Assembly (NCBI RefSeq): GCF_000003605.2
Contig: NW_003124894.1
Location: 911,904-933,644, forward strand
Direction of reading: 5' to 3'
Length of the DNA stretch: 21,741 nt
DNA from: Saccoglossus kowalevskii
Taxonomy: Eukaryota; Hemichordata; Enteropneusta; Harrimaniidae
The position numbers and the translations under genes were made by a program. This document shows positions 18,693-21,741 of this stretch, piece by piece (positions within the stretch are counted from its first letter, which is position 1; every line of letters begins with the position of its first letter). Below the pieces are notes generated by a model. The model was not told the DNA's origin. It searched no databases and saw only the letters and a list, made by a program, of their open reading frames with translations.

Positions 18693-18783
18693 AGAGCTCT
18701 GACGCATCATGTTTTATATGCGCCCTTTGTGAAAAATGGCTTTTGTTTACATAAAATTCAACACTGCATGACGACAGCACCAT
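18693..18783 (-). mobile_element. TTAA-flanked MITE, copy 3 (decayed, reversed)
   Basis: This is a shortened, diverged relative of the elements at 4663-4787 and 11034-11159, in opposite orientation. TTAA lies at 18689-18692 and the degraded TTGA at 18784-18787. Its right half, TTTGTTTACATAAAATTC then AACACTGCATGACGACAGCA, aligns with the reverse complement of copy 1, which has TTGGTTTACATGGAATTCG and then GCTGCGTGACGACAGTCTC. The left half is poorly conserved and has lost about 30 bp. It is the oldest of the three copies. Confidence 0.55.
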
Positions 18784-18787
18784 TTGA

Positions 18788-19164
18788 CAGTCTACTTGCT
18801 GTATGATACATGTCTTTAACAATTGGTATCCAGTGCTAGAACACATCTGTATATATATTGGATTTATTTAGAAATTCATGTTAGTATTGACATGCCTGGT
18901 CTGATTGTTTTTTTGCATTTTAAGCTCTCTATATGTTGCAATGTATACAAAACTTGTAACCTTAACCTTAAAATAATACTCAGTACTAAATCTAATAATT
19001 AGATTGTTGTAATAGCAAGCTGTTGGTTACTGCAGTATTAGTGACATACATGATTAGCGTAATGTATGCGAGGGGTCAAAATATTAATACATGTATTTAT
19101 TATTACATATTACACAAATAGTATTAACATTAAGATTATTATTAATTTATAATTCTATAACTTT
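18788..19164. other. Gene-free stretch
   Basis: AT-rich DNA with no supported exon, RNA gene or repeat boundary. Confidence 0.5.
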
Positions 19165-19376
19165 ATGTTATGCGGAATTAGCAAAATTAAAACCTTGTGA
19201 ATAATTAATTAGTACCTCTTTATTACTTTGGCAAAGAACAATATTTTTATGAATCCCGCGAGTCAGTGAAATGTTTTTGCTGTCAATGACTTTCACAAAA
19301 TGTTGTCTTTGCGAATACCATAAAATTGTCGAAGCATGTAAATTTCAAGCAGCGAAAATTAATCAGTGTACAGTAG
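19165..19376. mobile_element. Possible decayed CTGT...ACAG MITE
   Basis: The right end, TTTCAAGCAGCGAAAATTAA then TCAGTGTACAGTA, resembles the right end of the element at 15834-16021, which has TTTCCAAGCGAAAATAAAG then TATTTTACAGT. The interior carries GCGAATACCATAAAATTGTC and AGTCAGTGAAATG, motifs of the same style. The left terminus is not clear: GCAAAATTAAAACC near 19170 may be the remains of a subterminal motif. Boundaries and membership are tentative. Confidence 0.35.
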
Positions 19377-20290
19377 ATAATAATGAAAAGACAAGAACAT
19401 GATTACCATCCATTGTCTGTCTGTCACATGCACGTTTGTAAGTCAAAGTTTTCATTGGTAGTCAAATGTGCAACATCAGCTGACAGATCTCTGAGGGCAT
19501 GTGTTTTGTTTGATGTAAGAGACATTCTTCATACACATGTATGGAGATGAGCTGACGTTAAGATAATGTTGGTGACATTGTGTACAAAAATAAACTCTGT
19601 AAGGTTATGGCAGTTTATTGTTTATGAAAGACTGTATACCAGACAAAGAGTAAAATCAAATAATATTTATTAATATACATGTACCACTGCAGGTTGGACC
19701 TTGTTTTTTGTTTATACCACTTATGGATTTTGAATGTAGAATTTTTTCTCTATGCCTCTAACAGCACAAATACCAAACTGTACTGGCCGTTGTGGGGCAT
19801 TGCTGACTAATTTATTTCATCATGTCTATAATCTAGATGACTTGCCCTGGCATGGCTTGATATCCATGAAGGCAATTACCTTGATGCCCTACCTGACTGC
19901 CTTGGTACCCTTAAGTACACATTTTCAAAGAGACAAAGGCATTTTCAACATGCTTTCCGTCAAAAGTGGGTGCCCTCACAATTCCGAAGGGTATGATATC
20001 AGTTTACATTATCAATCCTGAAATAATAGAGATGAAATATATTGTATATACACATTGCCAAGGCTGGAAATTCTTTCTAGAAAAAGTATAACATTACTGG
20101 TATTTGGTTTCATCAACCTAAACTTGAGCTGTGTTCTTTGGAAAGTCCCTTCTCCTCTTTCACTCCGTTTCCTGCATAAACAACAAATACATGGTATCGT
20201 AGCACTAACATGTTGTAAACTACCTGGGTTATTTTTGTTATCAGAAAGAATAGCAACAAGCCAAACATGTAATAGAAATTTGTCAAAATA
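19377..20290. other. Gene-free stretch
   Basis: A plus frame at 19752-20021 and another at 20055-20291 were read. Neither has a recognisable domain, and neither is flanked by a convincing acceptor/donor pair in a phase that continues exon 1. Confidence 0.45.
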
Positions 20291-20291
20291 G

Positions 20292-20354
20292 TTTACCAGA
20301 CAACAGGGCAGGTAACTTTAAAAACTTGCCTGCCCTGCAAAAAATTTACCAGAC
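20292..20354. repeat. Hairpin bracketed by a 10-bp direct repeat
   Basis: CAGGGCAGG (20304-20312) and CCTGCCCTG (20329-20337) form a perfect 9-bp stem with a 16-base A/T-rich loop. The palindrome is flanked by identical TTTACCAGAC copies at 20292-20301 and 20345-20354, like a target-site duplication around a tiny palindromic insertion. The left arm with its loop side (CAGGGCAGGTAA, TTT) recurs at 4177-4192 without the second arm. Confidence 0.5.
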
Positions 20355-20443
20355 CTGTTTATGTTTTCAATATTTTATTTATTTTCAATTGTTTCGCTAT
20401 ATATCGCTCTGCATACTTTACAATACACTGCTCTTTGACAGTA

Positions 20444-20635
20444 TCATTGATAATCATCCAACTTGAATTCAGCTTTCCGTGATGAGACAATTTTCCGCAT
20501 TCTTTTGGTTTTATCATACACCCTATTCGCCCCTTTGGAGGCACATTTTACTTTTTGCTTCTTTGCTAGAGTCTTGATTCCTAAAAACTGTCTCAACATT
20601 TTCAAAATACAGTGTAAAAACACCGAGCAGAACAA
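20444..20635 (-). other. Lysine/arginine-rich minus-strand frame, doubtful
   Basis: The frame includes LGIKTLAKKQKVKCASKG and then ANRVYDKTKRMRKIVSSRK, giving a basic, coding-looking stretch with less AT-biased codons than most frames here. There is no recognised domain, and the frame is closed by a stop soon after DDYQ. It could be an exon or a decayed gene fragment on the minus strand, or chance. Confidence 0.15.
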
Positions 20636-20680
20636 TATGTCAACTCCAGCTCTGATAAGTTTGGATCAACTGGGACTCTC

Positions 20681-20731
20681 GCATATTGTGAGTATTCAAA
20701 TCACGCATATTGTGAGAGTTCACTAAATCAT
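20681..20731. repeat. Two-copy tandem duplication of about 25 bp
   Basis: CGCATATTGTGAGTATTCAA followed by ATCA (20681-20704) is repeated next door as CGCATATTGTGAGAGTTCAC followed by TAAATCA (20705-20731), with a few changes and a 3-base length difference. It is a local slippage duplication with no coding implication. Confidence 0.6.
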
Positions 20732-21680
20732 GCATCGTTTGTGGATTGTTGTGGTTTTTACCTTTTTTACATGTTGCATGTGTCAAAGCAGTCGCATCAG
20801 GTACATGTACATGCCGATAATTCTGACAACAATCGTACATCCATAGACATTTTGTGATTTTTGTAAAAATCCACCTGACCTCAGGGCTAATAACTAGAGA
20901 TTTTCACCAGCCTGACTGAATAGATACACTATATCCATGTACGGGTGTACGATCAGGCAGTAATTTTAACACTGGTACATGAAAGATGGAACTTATTTAA
21001 TCTTAAGAACAACTTATGGGAATGGGAATTTTTAATGAATATATTTTGACTAGGTTTAGCTTTGAAGACATATTATACATAATTTTTGGCGAATTGTTTC
21101 GTTTCTAAAAATTTACATGGTTGTCCAGGTGGTCTGCACTTTGAGTACAATGCCATCCCTGATTCCCTAGGCTGAGGAAAAGACTAATTGTTAGAAAACC
21201 AAAATCGTTTCCATGGCTTTAATGTAGTTTAAAGTGTATAGTAGTATATACTGGCTAGTATCCATGTACAAATTTTGTTCACTAGCAATCAAGTTAGTAA
21301 AATTTTTATCTTATTTTTGTCACTATGGTACTATTAACGTTGATTATTATGGATTGTATGTAGTGGATGGATAGTACAAATGTATACTCGCTGGTACTGT
21401 ATTATTTTATAATAGAAGCGTACCGAAACCAAAATATTCTGTTTGTTGCTTGCTGGATAATTGACATATGACTTGCTTTGACTATAAAACACGTCCTTTA
21501 GTCATTTACGCAAGTGCATGCACTACTAATAGAGCAAATATTTGATTTACTTCAGGCGGCAAGTAGAATGTAGGGTTCAGACAAAGTGACATCAAAGATA
21601 TCTGTTACAGATTTATCTCCTCTATATGTTGAATATTAAGCAAATGATTTGTAATAAATTGGTAATCTTAGAAAAGGAAA
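20732..21680. other. Gene-free stretch
   Basis: No supported exon. An acceptor-like TTTGATTTACTTCAG ends at about 21556, but the sequence after it meets stops in the phase required by either candidate exon. It otherwise appears to be AT-rich non-coding DNA. Confidence 0.45.
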
Positions 21681-21681
21681 T

Positions 21682-21741
21682 GGGGGGGAGGGGGGGTTGT
21701 GGTTTTGGGCATGGGGGTTGTGGTTATCGGCATGGGGTTGT
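21682..21741 (+). repeat. G-rich 21-bp minisatellite running off the window
   Basis: Two 21-base units, GGTTGTGGTTTTGGGCATGG+G (21695-21715) and GGTTGTGGTTATCGGCATGG+G (21716-21736), are identical at 19 of 21 positions, and a third unit begins at the window edge. They are preceded by G7-A-G7 (21682-21696), which by itself can be read as four G-triplets with one-base loops, a strict G-quadruplex pattern. The array length is unknown because the window ends. Confidence 0.65.

Noticed and set aside
1-21741. LTR retroelements, Polinton-like or other virus-derived sequences.
   Set aside because: No LTR pair, integrase, protease, capsid or envelope-like reading frame was seen; the only reverse transcriptase is of the non-LTR (LINE) type.

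Overview
The window looks like a gene-poor, AT-rich stretch of an animal nuclear genome, probably an invertebrate. Spliceosomal signals are present, and there are no bacterial-style packed ORFs or ribosome binding sites. It contains a decayed non-LTR retrotransposon and several short palindromic DNA-transposon derivatives. The species cannot be fixed from the sequence. A marine invertebrate such as a mollusc is only a guess based on repeat style.

Layout. Positions 1-305 hold what look like the 3' ends of two LINEs, each a small hairpin followed by a T/A-rich tail. Positions 366-2106 are a third, 5'-truncated and broken LINE (Jockey/CR1-like reverse transcriptase) on the + strand. Positions 2107-13020 are mostly unannotatable intergenic or intronic DNA. 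Within it lie a CpG-rich inverted-repeat segment (2590-2700), an ETS/CRE composite beside a minus-strand splice donor (about 5311-5340), a minus-strand open frame with a calmodulin-like EF-hand (5783-6061), and two TTAA-flanked MITEs of one family (4663-4787 and 11034-11159).

The only convincing host gene begins at 13079 on the + strand. A CpG-rich, TATA-less promoter with a perfect CRE and a YY1-type AAGATGGCGGC over the start codon leads into a 41-codon first coding exon that ends at a good donor (13202/13203). I do not recognise the protein. A frame-compatible candidate second exon lies at 16619-16717. If it is right, 13203-16618 is intron 1, and at least part of what follows is later intron.

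The region downstream of exon 1 has collected short DNA transposon derivatives: two clear CTGT...ACAG MITEs (15834-16021 and 17221-17416), a decayed possible third (about 19165-19376), a third, reversed and shrunken copy of the TTAA MITE (18693-18783), and a (TGTC)n-cored dispersed repeat (about 14970-15140). The right edge runs into a G-rich 21-bp minisatellite. No tRNA, rRNA, CRISPR, LTR element or virus-derived gene was seen. The window supports no operon or pathway; its main content is one gene start set in repeat-rich non-coding DNA.
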